NCBI GenBank assembly: GCA_025602915.1
Contig: JAHLJZ010000080.1
Location: 42,793-106,792, forward strand
Origin: Paraphysoderma sedebokerense
Lineage: Eukaryota > Blastocladiomycota > Physodermatomycetes > Physodermatales > Physodermataceae
Direction of reading: 5' to 3'
DNA length: 64,000 nucleotides
Part shown: positions 39,561 to 51,622 of the stretch, piece by piece
Layout of the letters: the number at the start of each line of letters is the position of its first letter
How positions within the stretch are numbered: position 1 is the first letter of the stretch
Notes under the pieces: model-generated
What the model saw: only the letters and a program-made list of their open reading frames with translations
What the model was told of the DNA's origin: nothing
The model's database searches: none
Translations under genes and position numbers: made by a program

Positions 39561-42500
39561 ATGGATCCTTCTTATTATGACGAATTCGGTAACTATATCG
39601 GTCCTGATATGGACGAAGAAGAAGAAGATGTCGAAGAAGAAGATTTGAACGGAATTGGATTTCAAGAACAGATTTACGGCGTAGATCAAGGGGTGGAAGA
39701 GATGGGTGGTGATCAAATGGATGAGGATATGCAAGAGCAAAGAGGAATGCAGATGATGAGAATGGATGTTGACGGTATATATCAATGCTTTGAGTTGATC
39801 TCTTTGCTTGTTAATTCGCCCGCGGAGTTCTATTGATTTCGTTTCGTTCTTATGAATTTACCAATACTGATCTGGGTCCTCTATAGATATACCCCGCAAT
39901 CAGATCGTACTTCACGAAGATAAAAAGTATTATCCGTCAGCGGAAGAGGTGTACGGAACTGAAGTCGAAACTTTGGTTCAAGAAGAAGATACGCAACCCC
40001 TTTCCGAACCCATCATTGCACCAGTTAAAACAAAGAAATGGGTCTTAGAAGTAGATAAAGAAAAAGAGGAGATTGAATTTAGCTGGAAAACAGAGTATGA
40101 ATTCTATCCTGCTCATGTTTCTGTTCCCATTTGAAATTGTCCGTTGACTTGTGGGCCGCCCGTTTTCTTGGATTCTATGGCTGAAATAGGTTCCAAATAT
40201 CACTACTGTCTCAACCGCACGATCTTCGTAACATAGCGATTGTAGGACATCTCCATCACGGCAAAACTTCTCTGATTGACATGTTGCTATCGCAAGTATC
40301 GTCTGTCAATTTCGATTCTGAGAAGAATAAAAGATACCTGGACACTCACAAGTTGGAGCGTGAAAGGGGCTTAAGTTTAAAAAGTAATGCAATTAGCTTG
40401 TTGGGAAGACGCTTAAATGGAAAGAGTTTTGTTTGTCATTGGGGTGACACACCTGGTGAGTGTAATCGATTTCATACGTTTTAGAAATTCATTTGAACTT
40501 GACAAACTCAACCGGTTTACAGGCCATTCCAGCTGTCTCGACGAGGCGACATCTATCACCCGACTCGCTGACGGTGCCGTCGTAGTGGTGGATGCAGTAG
40601 AAGGTGTTATGGTTAGCGCAGAAAGAATGATAAAGCACTTGGTGTTAGAAAATATTCCATTCGTTTTAATGCTGAATAAGATTGATCGGTTGGCCATGGA
40701 GTTAAAGATACCTCCTAACGATGCTTATTTTAAACTGAGAAACGTGATAGAAGAAGTTAATACGATAGTTGCGTACGTATCGATTGGACTAGTGTACATC
40801 GCGGTAGACAGATGTCGCTTCCAAAGTATATCCTAACCCATTTACAATTGTGATAGGTCTTGCACGTCAGCGGAGAAGGCAGATCAATTGAGGGTGTCAC
40901 CAGAACGAGGCAATGTTTGCTTCGCCTCGACTTTCTTCGGATGGAGTTTTACCTTGAAAAGTTTTTCTAAACTTTATAGGGAATCTACAGGTTGGTTTTT
41001 AACGATTTCGATTTTGTCTTTCATATATATGATATCTGATGCTGCCCCATAAAATAGGTGCCGACTTTGACATTCCGACCTTTGCTGCCCGTCTGTGGGG
41101 TGACGTCTTTCTCGATCCGGAAACTCAAAAATTTGTTCGCTCCGCACCTACATCCTCGTCCCAACGCACTTTCGTCCACTTCATTCTAAACCCGATCTAT
41201 AAGATATACTCCTCAGTGATATCTCTTCCGCCATCCGAATTGAAACCAGTGTTGTCCAAACTTGGTATCACCCTGAAACCTGCTGCATATAAGATGGATG
41301 TAAAACCCCTTTTACATCTTGTTTTATCTACCTTTTTCGGCCCCGCTGATGGACTTCATGATATGATTTACGAACATTTACCTAGCCCGTTGGACGGTGC
41401 GTCCTCCTTCCTGACCAAATATTATACGGGGCCGATATCTCCCTCTCCTATTGTAAACTCCTTATCTGCATGCGACTCTGACGGACCATTGGCGATTCAC
41501 GTCACCAAACTCTACCCCTCGGCTGACTCATCATCATTTTTTGCCTTGGGAAGAATATTGAGTGGAACCCTAAAACAAGGTGAGAAAGTGAGAGTATTGG
41601 GAGAGAATTACACCCCCGAGGACGAAGAAGACATGACGGTACAAGTAGTAGAGAACATTTACATACCAATGGGACGATCCAGGATTTCGGTGGACCAAGT
41701 GGGTGCCGGAAATTGGGTATTAATGACTGGTGTCGATGCCAATATTGTAAAAACTGGAACAATCTACGGATTCTCACCGAACGGTGAGGAAGAGGACAGT
41801 TATATTTTCCGAGCTATCACACATGTCACTCAGAGCGTTCTGAAGGTGGCCGTAGAACCGGTAAATCCAAGTGAGTTGCCGAAGATGTTGGATGGGTTGA
41901 GAAAGGTTAATAAAACTTACGTGGCGGCTGTTACCAAGGTTTGTTTAAGTATGCTCTTCTATGATTATTCACTGTTCTGACATCGAAATAGGTTGAAGAG
42001 TCTGGTGAACATATCATTTTAGGCACGGCTGAACTATATCTAGATTGTTTATTACATGATTTACGAAGATTGTATTCCGAAATCGAGATTAAAGTCTCTG
42101 ACCCGGTTGTCAAATTCTGCGAAACTGTAGTGGAAACCAGTGCTGTCAAGTGTTGGGCAGAAAGTCCGAATAAGAAGTTTGTGTTTTGATTGCTTTTGCT
42201 TTTTATTGAATGGACAATTGCATGCAAAGCTATGATCACTGACTTGCTGCATTTATTTGCTACTCACATTATAGAAACAAGTTAACTTTCATCGCGCAAC
42301 CTCTCGATTCTCAAATTGCATCTGACATCGAATCCCGCAAATTCGTTTCAATGTCAAATAAACAGATCGCTACTCATTTCCAAGATTCGTACGGGTGGGA
42401 TATTCTTGCAGCTAGATCTATTTGGGCATTCGGACCAGAAGAGAACGGACCTAATATATTGTTAGATGATACATTACCTGGAGAAGTTGACAAGAAGTTG

Positions 42501-43400
42501 TTGAAAAGTGTAAAAGAGAGTATAAAGCAAGGTTTCTTATGGGGTACAAGAGAAGGACCGTTATGTGATGAACGTAAGCTTTGATTTCTCTGCTTTGCAT
42601 TGACAACGTTTCGGGGATATGGAAAGTCTAAATCTGTTATTTTGCCAGCAATTCGCAATGTACAGTTTAAAATTCTGGATGCATCGATTGCTTCAGAGCC
42701 GATTTTACGTGGTGGCGGCCAAATCATTCCAACGGCGAGACGTGTCTGTTACAGCAGTTTTCTGATGGTGCGTGACCTTTGTTTCCAGTCTTATCGGCGA
42801 TAAATCGTGCGGTTAATGACCAATCGTTTGCTGACTTTCATTTTTTCAAATTTTCTTCAGGCAACTCCTCGTTTAATGGAACCCATCTACTATTGTGAGA
42901 TCCAATCTCCCGCAGACTGTGTTTCCGCTGTATATACAGTTCTCGCAAGGCGAAGAGGCCATGTTACTCAAGATGTACCAAAACCCGGAAGTCCGCTTTA
43001 TACAGTGAAGGCTTATATACCGGTTATTGATTCTGCCGGCTTCGAAACTGACTTAAGAACTCACACTCAGGGTCAGGCTTTCGTTCAAATGATGTTTGAT
43101 CATTGGCAGGTTTGTGTTATTCCTCTTCTCTATATTAAACCATCTGCATTCTTTTCTTTCCCGTGTCTAATATTCGTTTTCACGCAATGTTAGATTGTCC
43201 CTGGTGATCCTCTGGATAAATCAATCGTCCTTCGACCTTTAGAGCCGTCCCCGGCTCAACATCTGGCGCGAGACTTCATGATTAAAACTCGTAGACGGAA
43301 AGGTTTGAGTGAAGATGTTAGCATTGCTAAATTCTTTGATGATCCTATGTTATTGGAATTGGCAAAGAATGATGTGCTGGGCATTGGGGGATTGTTGTAG
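39561..43400 (+). CDS. SNU114: U5 snRNP GTPase SNU114 / EFTUD2
   Basis: EF-2-like GTPase that controls spliceosome activation and disassembly in the U5 snRNP. Acidic N-terminus ([20 protein letters not shown]), then [20 protein letters not shown] and [20 protein letters not shown]1 reads [11 protein letters not shown]3 GDTPGH, G4 LNKIDRL. Later landmarks: KLWGD-like [32 protein letters not shown]-like [118 protein letters not shown], and [20 protein letters not shown]. The C-terminus ends DVLGIGGLL. Around ten introns. All parts are in family order, so the call is firm. Confidence 0.95.
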
Positions 43401-43912
43401 TTTTAAGGTTGGTGAAGGAAAAAAGTAGATATTCTGAAAACATTTTGGAGTCATCTCCGTTTGTAGAAAATTCCTGGAATAAATTGATTTCTGAACGTTT
43501 TGGATTATATATTGGTAAATTGAATGTATGGATATATTGATCAAAAGTTTTTCTTATGCATGGTCCAAATTGGCAATTGGTCACAAGACAACGGCGCAAT
43601 CAATATGAACCAAAAATTCAGCACACGTCACGAGAAAGGAGTAGCTCATTGTCGAAATTAAGTTATGAAGCTCTACACCGTAGGAATGCTGAATTTGGTA
43701 ACGACCGCAACACAGTTGGGATTTCATTTCTTCCGTACTTGATTGTAATCTTTCGGGATAGCAGCCAAGTCACGGATTTTCGATTGTCTTGTAGTGACGT
43801 CATTGAAGCCAGGAAGATGAAGCAATTTTTATAGATCAGCAGAAACCGAGTTTACTCATATATACACCTGGATACTCTTACTCTTAACACATACTGACAA
43901 TATCGGCTAATT
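43401..43912. other. Intergenic region, 512 bp
   Basis: 3' flank of SNU114 and the promoter of the next gene. A 92-codon frame at 43556-43834 has no family likeness, so I do not call it. Confidence 0.5.
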
Positions 43913-44844
43913 ATGTTCTCATTGAGAAAATCATCAAGTTCCTTTAAAATCATTCACGGAAATGTACCACTCCATGCACTTCGTGCCATTGGAGCCCGTA
44001 ATTTTCGGCTTCCCGGGACAGAGAATCCATCGACGGAACCAGCAATGGGAGAGAAAGTAGATTCTGCTTATACCGATGCTGTTCGACAGTTAGTGGTTTT
44101 TCTTTCACCTTCTGCATAGATTTATTGATACAAAGGCCTATCCGGGATGCTGACCGCTTTCTCTAGCGCCTTGAATTCATCGCATTCGGTACCTAACGCG
44201 GATAAGAAACAAACTATAGTTGAAAAAGTTAAAGAAGTCTTAGAAGTTCCTCTTGACGCTTACGCCGAAGCAGCCGCAGAAGGAATCAAACTTCGGCGGG
44301 AAGTTGAAGACGGAGAAGGCATACCGTATGCCGCTTATGGTGGAAAACCAGAAGGCAATGTGGTTGAAGATGAGGATACTCTCCATGCCAGTGCAGAAGT
44401 AAGAGGTGCTCTGAAAGGTCAATGGGGATCTAGAGGAAACGGGAAATACACTAGTTCAGAACATAAACCTCAAACGCAGAAGGTGATCTTATGCTTTTAT
44501 TTCGATTTCATAATCTAGTGTTAATAATCAATTAATTATACAGCAGTCTGATGAGGCAACATCAGGAACCGACATCACAGAGGATCTTTATGCCGATTTG
44601 CCTGTGTATCCCGCGAAAGACGACGAAGTTAACACCACTCATGCCGCCACTGGCAAAGCCTACAAAATTAGCGACAAGGTTCCACTAGAAGATATCGGTA
44701 AGATAGAAATTGACGCGGAAGGTAAATAGTTGAAATATCTAATCAAGCCTTGGTTCTTGCAACTGACATTTGATCTTTATAGGTCCGGGCATTGCCGGGG
44801 TTGTCATTGAAGATGGTCAATTGACAGGGAAAGATCGACTCTGA
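43913..44844 (+). CDS. Unknown protein with a mitochondrial presequence
   Basis: Not recognised. The first about 35 residues are rich in Ser, Arg and hydrophobics with no acids (MFSLRKSSSSFKIIHGNVPL, then ALRAIGARNF), a typical mitochondrial targeting peptide. The body is charged: KKQTIVEKVKEVLEVPLDAY, an alanine/glutamate stretch, GIPYAAYGGKPEGNVVEDED, and the end GIAGVVIEDGQLTGKDRL. Exons appear to be 43913 to about 44085, about 44136-44480, about 44545-44722 and about 44783-44844; the first junction does not close cleanly in frame with standard sites, so the N-terminal join is uncertain. No membrane helix is seen. Confidence 0.5.
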
Positions 44845-45282
44845 GGGGGTTGCATGAAAAAGTTGGTAGTTTGCTTAGTACTCGTCATGCACCATTCATT
44901 GTAAATTGTAGTATAAATAAAATTGCTTATGATCCATTCTATATACGTGAAGGGCACCGTTCACTTTAAAGAATAATACTATTGATTCTCTGGACAATTG
45001 AGCCGTCGTTGCGGGGCCCCGATGTCGCAACGCCGCAGGAGGGTACTATCGACTAATCTGATCTACTCTCCCTTGAGAGGCTTGCTAATTGCATTTCCAG
45101 GATTGTCTGGTAATAGATATGCGGTACAGATGCGACGTGAAGATTGTTGCGAGAATACGCTATATTCATATATGGTTGATTTATTTGCTACATATTGCAC
45201 TCATTTGATGCCATCCCTCAGATTCCTTGCCTGCTTCGTTCAAACTCGCTGGTTTCGTATTACTTCACCTTTACTGAATTAA
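44845..45282. other. Intergenic region, 438 bp
   Basis: Promoter side of the E1-like gene. A 7-bp perfect stem (CGTTGCG / CGCAACG) at 45007-45032 encloses a 12-base GC-rich loop; its meaning is unclear. No gene seen. Confidence 0.5.
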
Positions 45283-48200
45283 ATGGATACCGATAATTCA
45301 TATGCTCATATTGATGAGGAATTTTATTCCCATCAACTGTATGTTGCATTTTAGTTCTGAGGTTCTTTCACAACGAGAACTAACTCGAGAATCGTGTCGG
45401 CTCCAGATACATCATGGGACATGAAGCTATGAAGAAAGTGACTTCTTCGAACGTTCTGATTCTGGGATTAAAGGGATTAGGTATTGAAATAGGTAAGCTA
45501 ACGCTTCAGTCGATTTATTGTGTATCGGGGGGGACTGAACACCTACCCACTGTCATGAGCAGCCAAGAACGTTGTACTCTCGGGAGTGAGGAGCCTGTCT
45601 ATTTACGATAACGGATATGTTGAGCTATCAGATTTGTCATCACAAGTACATCTGCAGTTATTCTTGACTATCAGAATGTTTAAACGATCTAATTGATGAG
45701 TTTGCTAGTTCTTCTTAACGCCTGATGACATCGGTAAACGGAGGGCTCAAGCTTGCGCTTCGCGGCTAGTTGAATTGAATCCAAATGTTTCGGTCAGAGT
45801 GTTAGAGAGAAATCCTACGAACGAGGATTTATCTCATTTTCATGTGAGTCGAACAACTATACTCCGCTGATATCACTTTTCTGACTTGCCGTGGCTTTGT
45901 GACAGATTGTTATTTGCACCAAACCATCGTTCAAAACGCAGTTAGAAATAAATGACTACACACATGCGAATGGAATCAAATTCATTTCAGCCGATATAAA
46001 AGGTCTTGCTGGGTATGTAACATTCTTGAATCATATATATTGATATTTTGCTTATCAGATACCGGCTCCATTCAGAATGATATTTTGCGATTTAGGCGCA
46101 AGTTTTGAAGCTGATGCAAATATCCATACTTCGGTACGATTAATTTGGACTTCTATATTGCTGTAGCTTTTATTTTACTCAATTCCGATGTGATGCAATT
46201 CATAGAAATCGCTTCGTGAATCATTGAAAAATCCTGTTTACGTGATTAACGAGTCGGTCAAACCTGACCGTCCTCGTCAACTACATGTTGCCTTCCAGGC
46301 GGTTGACTCTTTCTTCATCAAGTACGGTCATCTTCCCAGACCCCACAACGAGGTGTGTTGAGAGTAAATGTTGAAACAGAATCGTTTCTTATTTGTCGTC
46401 GCTAACTGTACTTAGGCAGACGCGACTGAAGTATTGAATATTGCAACCGAATTGAATCACACTATAATAAATAAGGCTGACCTAAACGAAAATGTTATCA
46501 AGACTTTCGCTTATGGCTGTTCTGGTGACTTGAGCCCTATGGCCTCTGTTATCGGAGGAATTGTCGCACAGGAGGTCCTCAAGGTAATTAGTTGACGATG
46601 TTCCACAGTTTAGGTTATTCTCATTGTTCATGTTATCTTTCGACCCCAGGCATGCTCTGAAAAGTTTCATCCCATCAGTCAGTACTTTTATTTCGATTCG
46701 TTTGAATCCCTTCCTACATCGGTTCCAGTTAACGAAAAAAACTGCGCACCTCTGGGTGCTCGGTACGACGGTCAGATTGCTGTGTTTGGGTCCGAATTTC
46801 ACTCTCGAATCGCCAATTCGAAACAATTTCTCATTGGTGCTGGCGCAATCGGCTGTGAAATGCTAAAAAATTGGGCGATGATGGGATTGGGAACTGGAGA
46901 TAATGGATGTGTTCATATTAGCGAGACAGAAACAGTCAAAAAAAGGAATTTGACCTGCGAGTTTTTGTATCGACGATGCGATATTTCGGTATGTCTTGTC
47001 TGGAACCATATGAATTGATCTATTCTGAACGTACTCTCTCGCAGCAATGGAAACTCGAAGCTGCTGTCAATGCAATTGTCAGAATGAATCCTGGCATGAC
47101 AGGCAAACTACATCCCCATCACAGTCGAGTGGGTCCTGATGCGGAAAGTAAGTTGTCATTTCGCATTATATTATTTTGTACGGGCAACTTTGTTGATATG
47201 TGATCGTGACTGTAGATGTATTCGACGAAGAATTTTTTGCTCCTCTCGACTGTATCACCGACACACTTGACGACGTTGAATCCAGCAAGTATGTTGATAG
47301 TCGCTGTGTGCTTTATCGTAAAACCCTTGTTGCATCCGGAACACTCGGTATGAAGGGGAATACTCAAGTGGTCATTCCACATGTTACGGAGTCATATTCA
47401 TCGTCTCAGGATTCCTTCCACACTTCAATCCCAATCGGTACCATTAAAGACTTCCCCTACGAAATAGAGCATACGATCCGTTGGGCTAGAGATTATTTCG
47501 ATGGTTTATTTCGACGACCTGCAGAGGATGTCAATCTGTATATGTCACAACCAGACTATCTCGAGACTGTTATGAAACAGCCCTGGAGTCGGAGAGACAC
47601 TCTGGAGACTATCAAGCGTTATCTAGTCACAGAAAGACCCTATAGTTTTGAGAATTGTATTGAGTGGGCAAGACTGAAATTTGAAGATTTATTCGCCAAT
47701 AATATCAAACAGCTCCTCTACAATCACCCCATGAATTCGGTTTGTTTAACTAATGTTTCTCTCCCCCGACAAGCGTCCTTTGTCTTGACAGCCGTGTCAT
47801 TGTATTTAGGTTACACCCTCTGGAGCTCTTTTCTGGTCTGCACCGAAAATTATGCCCGTGCCAATAACTTTTAACCCTGACGACGTATGTTTTACTTCCC
47901 TGTCCAATTTATCACTTTAACTAATTTACCTGGAATATAGGATAAGCATGTGGACTTTATTGTATTTGCCGCCAACCTTCAGGCGTTCAACTATGAACTC
48001 AAAATAGAGACCGATCGCGGATTTATTAAGAATATATTAAAGAATTTAGAAGTGCCTGAATTCACTCCCAAGAAGAACACGAGCATTCAAAACCGTCTAA
48101 ATGAGATTGCGGAACATGCTTGTGTCGGTACATTTTCCATTCCCTTTCTCTTCAATCTGCTACAACCGTTTAAATCTTTATTCTTACCTTTTACATTTTA

Positions 48201-49177
48201 AGGATATGAAACAGATGATTTTGAAGTCCAATCACTCCTCAAATCTCTTCCGGATCGTTCTGAAATGGGCGGTTACCGTCTAGTACCGCTTCAATTTGAA
48301 GACGAAGATCACGAAGATTTCTATAATGATTTCATCACCACGGCCTCTAACTTGAGAGCACAAAATTATGGTATTCCACCCGCTGATCGTCAAAAAAGTA
48401 GATATACCGCGAGTAAAATTGTTCCAGCAATGGCTTCCACAGCCGCTGTAGTTAGTGGATTAGTTTGCCTGGAATTATTCAAGGTAATGAAATTTATTGT
48501 ATGCATCCCGTTGCCACCTAATGTGACAGTTCTCGCCATCGCTGTAGATTGTTGACGGTAAACGCGATATTGAACAATATAGGGGTCGGGATCATTGATC
48601 TAGCCGTACCATGTTTGGAGTTTTCCAACCCTGTGGCGGCCCGCAAACAGAAATATAACGATAAAGAATGGACCTTTTGGGATCGATTTGAGGTCATTGG
48701 TGACATTACCTTGCAGGGATTGTTAACATTGTTTAAAGAACAGCACGGTTTGGAGGTAACCATGTTAAGCACCGGAACATCGTTCTTGTATAGCACATTT
48801 ATGCCTAAGAAGAAGCAAGAGGAGCGGAAGGTTATGAGGTATGCCAGAGCCCATTTTTGTTTCCCTTCTTTGGATTCGAGCTAATCGGATCATTAACTGG
48901 ACGTCTAATCCACTGAAATTAACTTTGTTCCAATGTTACCATATCTGTTAGAATTTCACAACTTGTTGAAACTGTTTCCAGAAATCAAATTCCGGCTCAT
49001 TCTAAATCACTCCAATTGGAAGTCAGTGGCAAAGATCTCGAGGGGAATGATGTAGAGGTATGGTTTGCTTTAAGATTCGGTTTTGCACTTTCGGACGGCA
49101 GTAAATGATCATATTACTCACCTTTTTCCCTGACAAACCCATAGCTTCCGTATCTTCGCGTTTTTATCAAGCCCTAG
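45283..49177 (+). CDS. Divergent ubiquitin-activating-enzyme (E1)-like protein, probably non-catalytic
   Basis: Follows the UBA1 plan: [19 protein letters not shown], then [20 protein letters not shown] and [18 protein letters not shown] (inactive adenylation half), [33 protein letters not shown], active-half nucleotide loop [16 protein letters not shown], the second catalytic-cysteine region, and a ubiquitin-fold domain ending [10 protein letters not shown]. Three departures are visible. The first catalytic cysteine half-domain (about 95 residues in human UBA1) is replaced by about 12 residues between GMIFCDLG and KSLRESL (46078-46135, 46205). The catalytic cysteine of SIPIC-T is glycine ([10 protein letters not shown], codon 47437-47439). 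The conserved NLNRQ is NLTCE. There is also one apparent frameshift in a G run at 48582-48585. It could be a pseudo-enzyme, or a decaying copy beside a true UBA1 elsewhere. Confidence 0.8.
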
Positions 49178-49340
49178 TTGATCAATTCCGCGAGAGTAAG
49201 CGGTTGGTAATAAAGTGTATGATGTATGTATTAGAAATAACGAATACGGACGTTACGCACCAAAATAAAACCGTTTTCCGATGTAACTGATTTGTCTGAA
49301 ATATGTGGGCAGTTAGTAGTGCATTCATGTTTATATTTTC

Positions 49341-49700
49341 CTACAATTGCACTATTATAAATCCACCATGTATCGTAAATATATCAACCATCTGGAAGCG
49401 CTGACGCTGTAAATCTATAAACTGATCCGTTATGTTGGCAAGTCCAAATATTTCAATTGAAGTGATAACTTGTTTGATCAGAATCTCATAACCGAAATTC
49501 ACGGCACCACCAATTACAAATTTCAGGGATCCGACAAGAGTTGAAATATCAAATATCAGGTAATAGTGAGGCTCAATTAATGAGGAATTATGGTTTGAAG
49601 GATTATGCTTCATATCACTAGCGGCATTAGTTTGTTCATAATCTCTGTTCAATATTTCGACTCGGTTGAGTGTGCTGCGACAGTTTGATTATATCCAATG
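49341..49700 (-). pseudogene. Decayed copy 1 of a small unknown gene
   Basis: The minus-strand reading NRDYEQTNAASDMKHNPSNH, then STLVGSLKFVIGGAVNFGYE, clearly parallels the copy at 50903-51308 (YEKTTALNAIKYNFSSHNPS, then GTLV). At the DNA level both share the ends 'accatc(t/c)ggaag(c)c' and 'cataaccgaaa'. No start codon and intact exon set can be built. Function unknown; described because it shows a duplicated unit next to the lectin. Confidence 0.55.
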
Positions 49701-50170
49701 AAATTTGGATTGAATCTAAATGATAATGACAATGCAATGAGATACCACTTACTCAGGATGGGTTCTGCCAACATTAAATTTGTTGCTGGCACTAACTGAT
49801 TGAGATTTAATCATTGTCCCCTGTACATGAAAAATAAAAGTACATATTTTATCACGTCGATCCATGAATGGAATTTGTTCTTCTAAATAATAGCTTAAGA
49901 CAGAGACCCGAAACGGTTCGTAGAATTATGTCTTGACTGACAATTTCTCACTGATGTCGGAAATTAAACACGATAGTGAAGCAACGCTGAGAATATTAGT
50001 ATTCTCACTACTATGCTTAAACATCGCTAAGACTATATCAGTATATTAAGGTGATTCGTTTCCGCAAAAACATGACTGAGAATTTGTTAGAAATATTTAA
50101 AATATTAAAGAAACAATACAGCTAATTTATAATGCTAATTATAGGTGAGCGCAACGATTCGGTTTTCTGA

Positions 50171-50196
50171 AGATATAAATTGGGTAGATATAAATT
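50171..50196 (+). promoter_or_regulatory. Duplicated TATA-like element before the lectin
   Basis: The 11-base string agatataaatt occurs twice, at 50171-50181 and 50186-50196, about 85-110 bp before the lectin ATG. Plausible core promoter, unproven. Confidence 0.35.
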
Positions 50197-50279
50197 AGGC
50201 GGACGGAAGCACCAGTAAAAGCATCTCCATCATCAGCTTTATACAAACCTCACCATATATTTAAGATTATCAATCAGAA

Positions 50280-50819
50280 ATGTTCGCTTCCGCTTCTACT
50301 TTACTCCTTTCAATCCTCGCTCTCTCATCAAGCTCACTCGTAGCCGCCTTGCCGAACGGCACTCCCGTTCCGCAGACCGCCTCGGCAAATGCCAGTGCCA
50401 CTCCCGCTCCCGCTCTGCAGAAATTCAGCCTTGTTTATCGTGAGAGTGGACGTTGCTTGCATCCTAAGGGGGGTGATGCAAATCCCGGCGATAACACCGA
50501 AGTGGTTTTGTACGATGGCTGTTTTGAACCGCGACTCCAGTTCACTTACGACAACGCGACTCAAACTTTCAAACATGTCACTAGTGGAAAGTGTCTAGCT
50601 CCTTTAAGGGCTGAAGGTAGAAATGACAATCCGATCGTGCTGACTAGTGCATGCGATTCCGAATTTGCTAAATTCCAATGGGTTGAGAATGGCTTAATTC
50701 AACACATCAAAACTCGTTCATGCTTCCATCTGTGGGGTGCTTGGACCGACAATGGCGCACCATTGAACTTATATGAACCATTGACAAATATTCAGTTGTT
50801 TCAACATTTATATCATTAA
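50280..50819 (+). CDS. Secreted ricin-type beta-trefoil lectin-like protein
   Basis: Intronless, 179 residues. A signal peptide (MFASASTLLLSILALSSSSL) is followed by an Ala/Pro/Thr-rich linker and one beta-trefoil-like domain with YRESGRCLHPKGGD, NTEVVLYDGC, HVTSGKCLAP, FAKFQWVENGL and HIKTRSCFHLW. Cysteines are spaced as in carbohydrate-binding ricin-B domains. No catalytic domain is present, so it is a lectin rather than a toxin. The outer end of the giant inverted repeat reaches into this gene: its last 64 bases (from 50756) are matched at the right edge of the window. A truncated relative lies at the palindrome centre. Confidence 0.75.
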   Translation: MFASASTLLLSILALSSSSLVAALPNGTPVPQTASANASATPAPALQKFSLVYRESGRCLHPKGGDANPGDNTEVVLYDGCFEPRLQFTYDNATQTFKHVTSGKCLAPLRAEGRNDNPIVLTSACDSEFAKFQWVENGLIQHIKTRSCFHLWGAWTDNGAPLNLYEPLTNIQLFQHLYH

Positions 50820-50902
50820 GATCATTATGTGAACAAATTTCACCGTTGTAGATATTTAGATTCAACTCAATTGTAAAATAAAATTTATCCAAATTTGCTT
50901 TT

Positions 50903-51308
50903 TTAACCATCCGGAAGCCCTGACGTGTTATTTGAATTATCAATACCCAATTGCTCAAACGTTTTGAAACGATGAGCCATAACCGAAAACTGATCAGATC
51001 TGCAGAAAATTCCAAAATAATGCAGCTGCTTTAATTGAAGAGCTTATAGTTTGATTCACTTACCATTACGAAATGGATGGTATCCACCCATAATTACATC
51101 AGGGATCTTACCAAATATTTTGTGGATGTATGACAAGAGTTCCAATATGTAATAGCAGGTTGTCGCAAAGCTCATCTAATGAAGGATTATGGCTTGAAAA
51201 ATTATACTTGATAGCATTAAGTGCAGTAGTTTTTTCATACTGTTTGATTTTTTGACCATCTGGAACCTTAAATGTAAAATGAATTACCCATACATTTGAT
51301 ATATTCAT
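50903..51308 (-). pseudogene. Small unknown gene, copy 2 (left arm), probably decayed
   Basis: Minus-strand segments MNISNVWVIHFTFKVPDGQK and SFSSHNPS-like SLDELCDNLLLHIGTLV are followed, past a frame break near 51108, by VIMGGYHPFRNG, a donor-like gtaagt, an acceptor ctgcag, and a last segment SDQFSVMAHRFKTFEQLGID ending LPDG and stop at 50903. Compared with copy 1 there is an extra about 22-bp piece at the break. Family unknown. Confidence 0.45.
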
Positions 51309-51622
51309 TATGGTTGAACGCGAAGTACGATCAGCTGCGTGTCCGCGGAGATTGAAATCCGGGAGCCGCTTATTGTCTCCTCATCCTCTGAGCGATGTGA
51401 GAACTGAAGATTACACAATTAATTTAGATCTTCGTATACGGACATACAGTTGGCATATAGATTTAGAGGACTATAAACCGACATTATCACCCCGTTTCAT
51501 CATTGGTACCCATATTTCCTTGCATACGTAGAGGAAGTCACCCACGAACACGTCACATCCTTAACATCGTAACAGCATACTAGACTTCGTTGATATCCAC
51601 ATCATCCCTAGTATTCATTAGA
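51309..51622. other. Intergenic region, left arm
   Basis: 314 bp before the coiled-coil gene; a plus-strand frame of 73 codons overlaps it but shows no family likeness. The same holds for its mirror at 63134-63447. Confidence 0.5.

Larger units (their letters stand above)
49178..50279. other. Intergenic region with the decayed gene
   Basis: About 1.1 kb between the E1-like gene and the lectin. Apart from the decayed small gene (49341-49700) and the TATA-like repeats below, it is AT-rich and shows no coding signal. Confidence 0.5.

Noticed and set aside
43556-43834. 92-codon plus-strand frame after SNU114
   Set aside because: Low-complexity basic start, no family likeness, no neighbour evidence.
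45007-45032. 7-bp GC-rich hairpin before the E1-like gene
   Set aside because: Short stem with no run of T after it; could arise by chance and nothing ties it to a function.
50280-50819. Reading the ricin-type domain protein as a toxin
   Set aside because: Only a carbohydrate-binding beta-trefoil is present; there is no ribosome-inactivating chain.
51310-51531. 73-codon frame beside the unknown small gene (and mirror at 63225-63446)
   Set aside because: No homology, and being in both arms is only a result of the palindrome.
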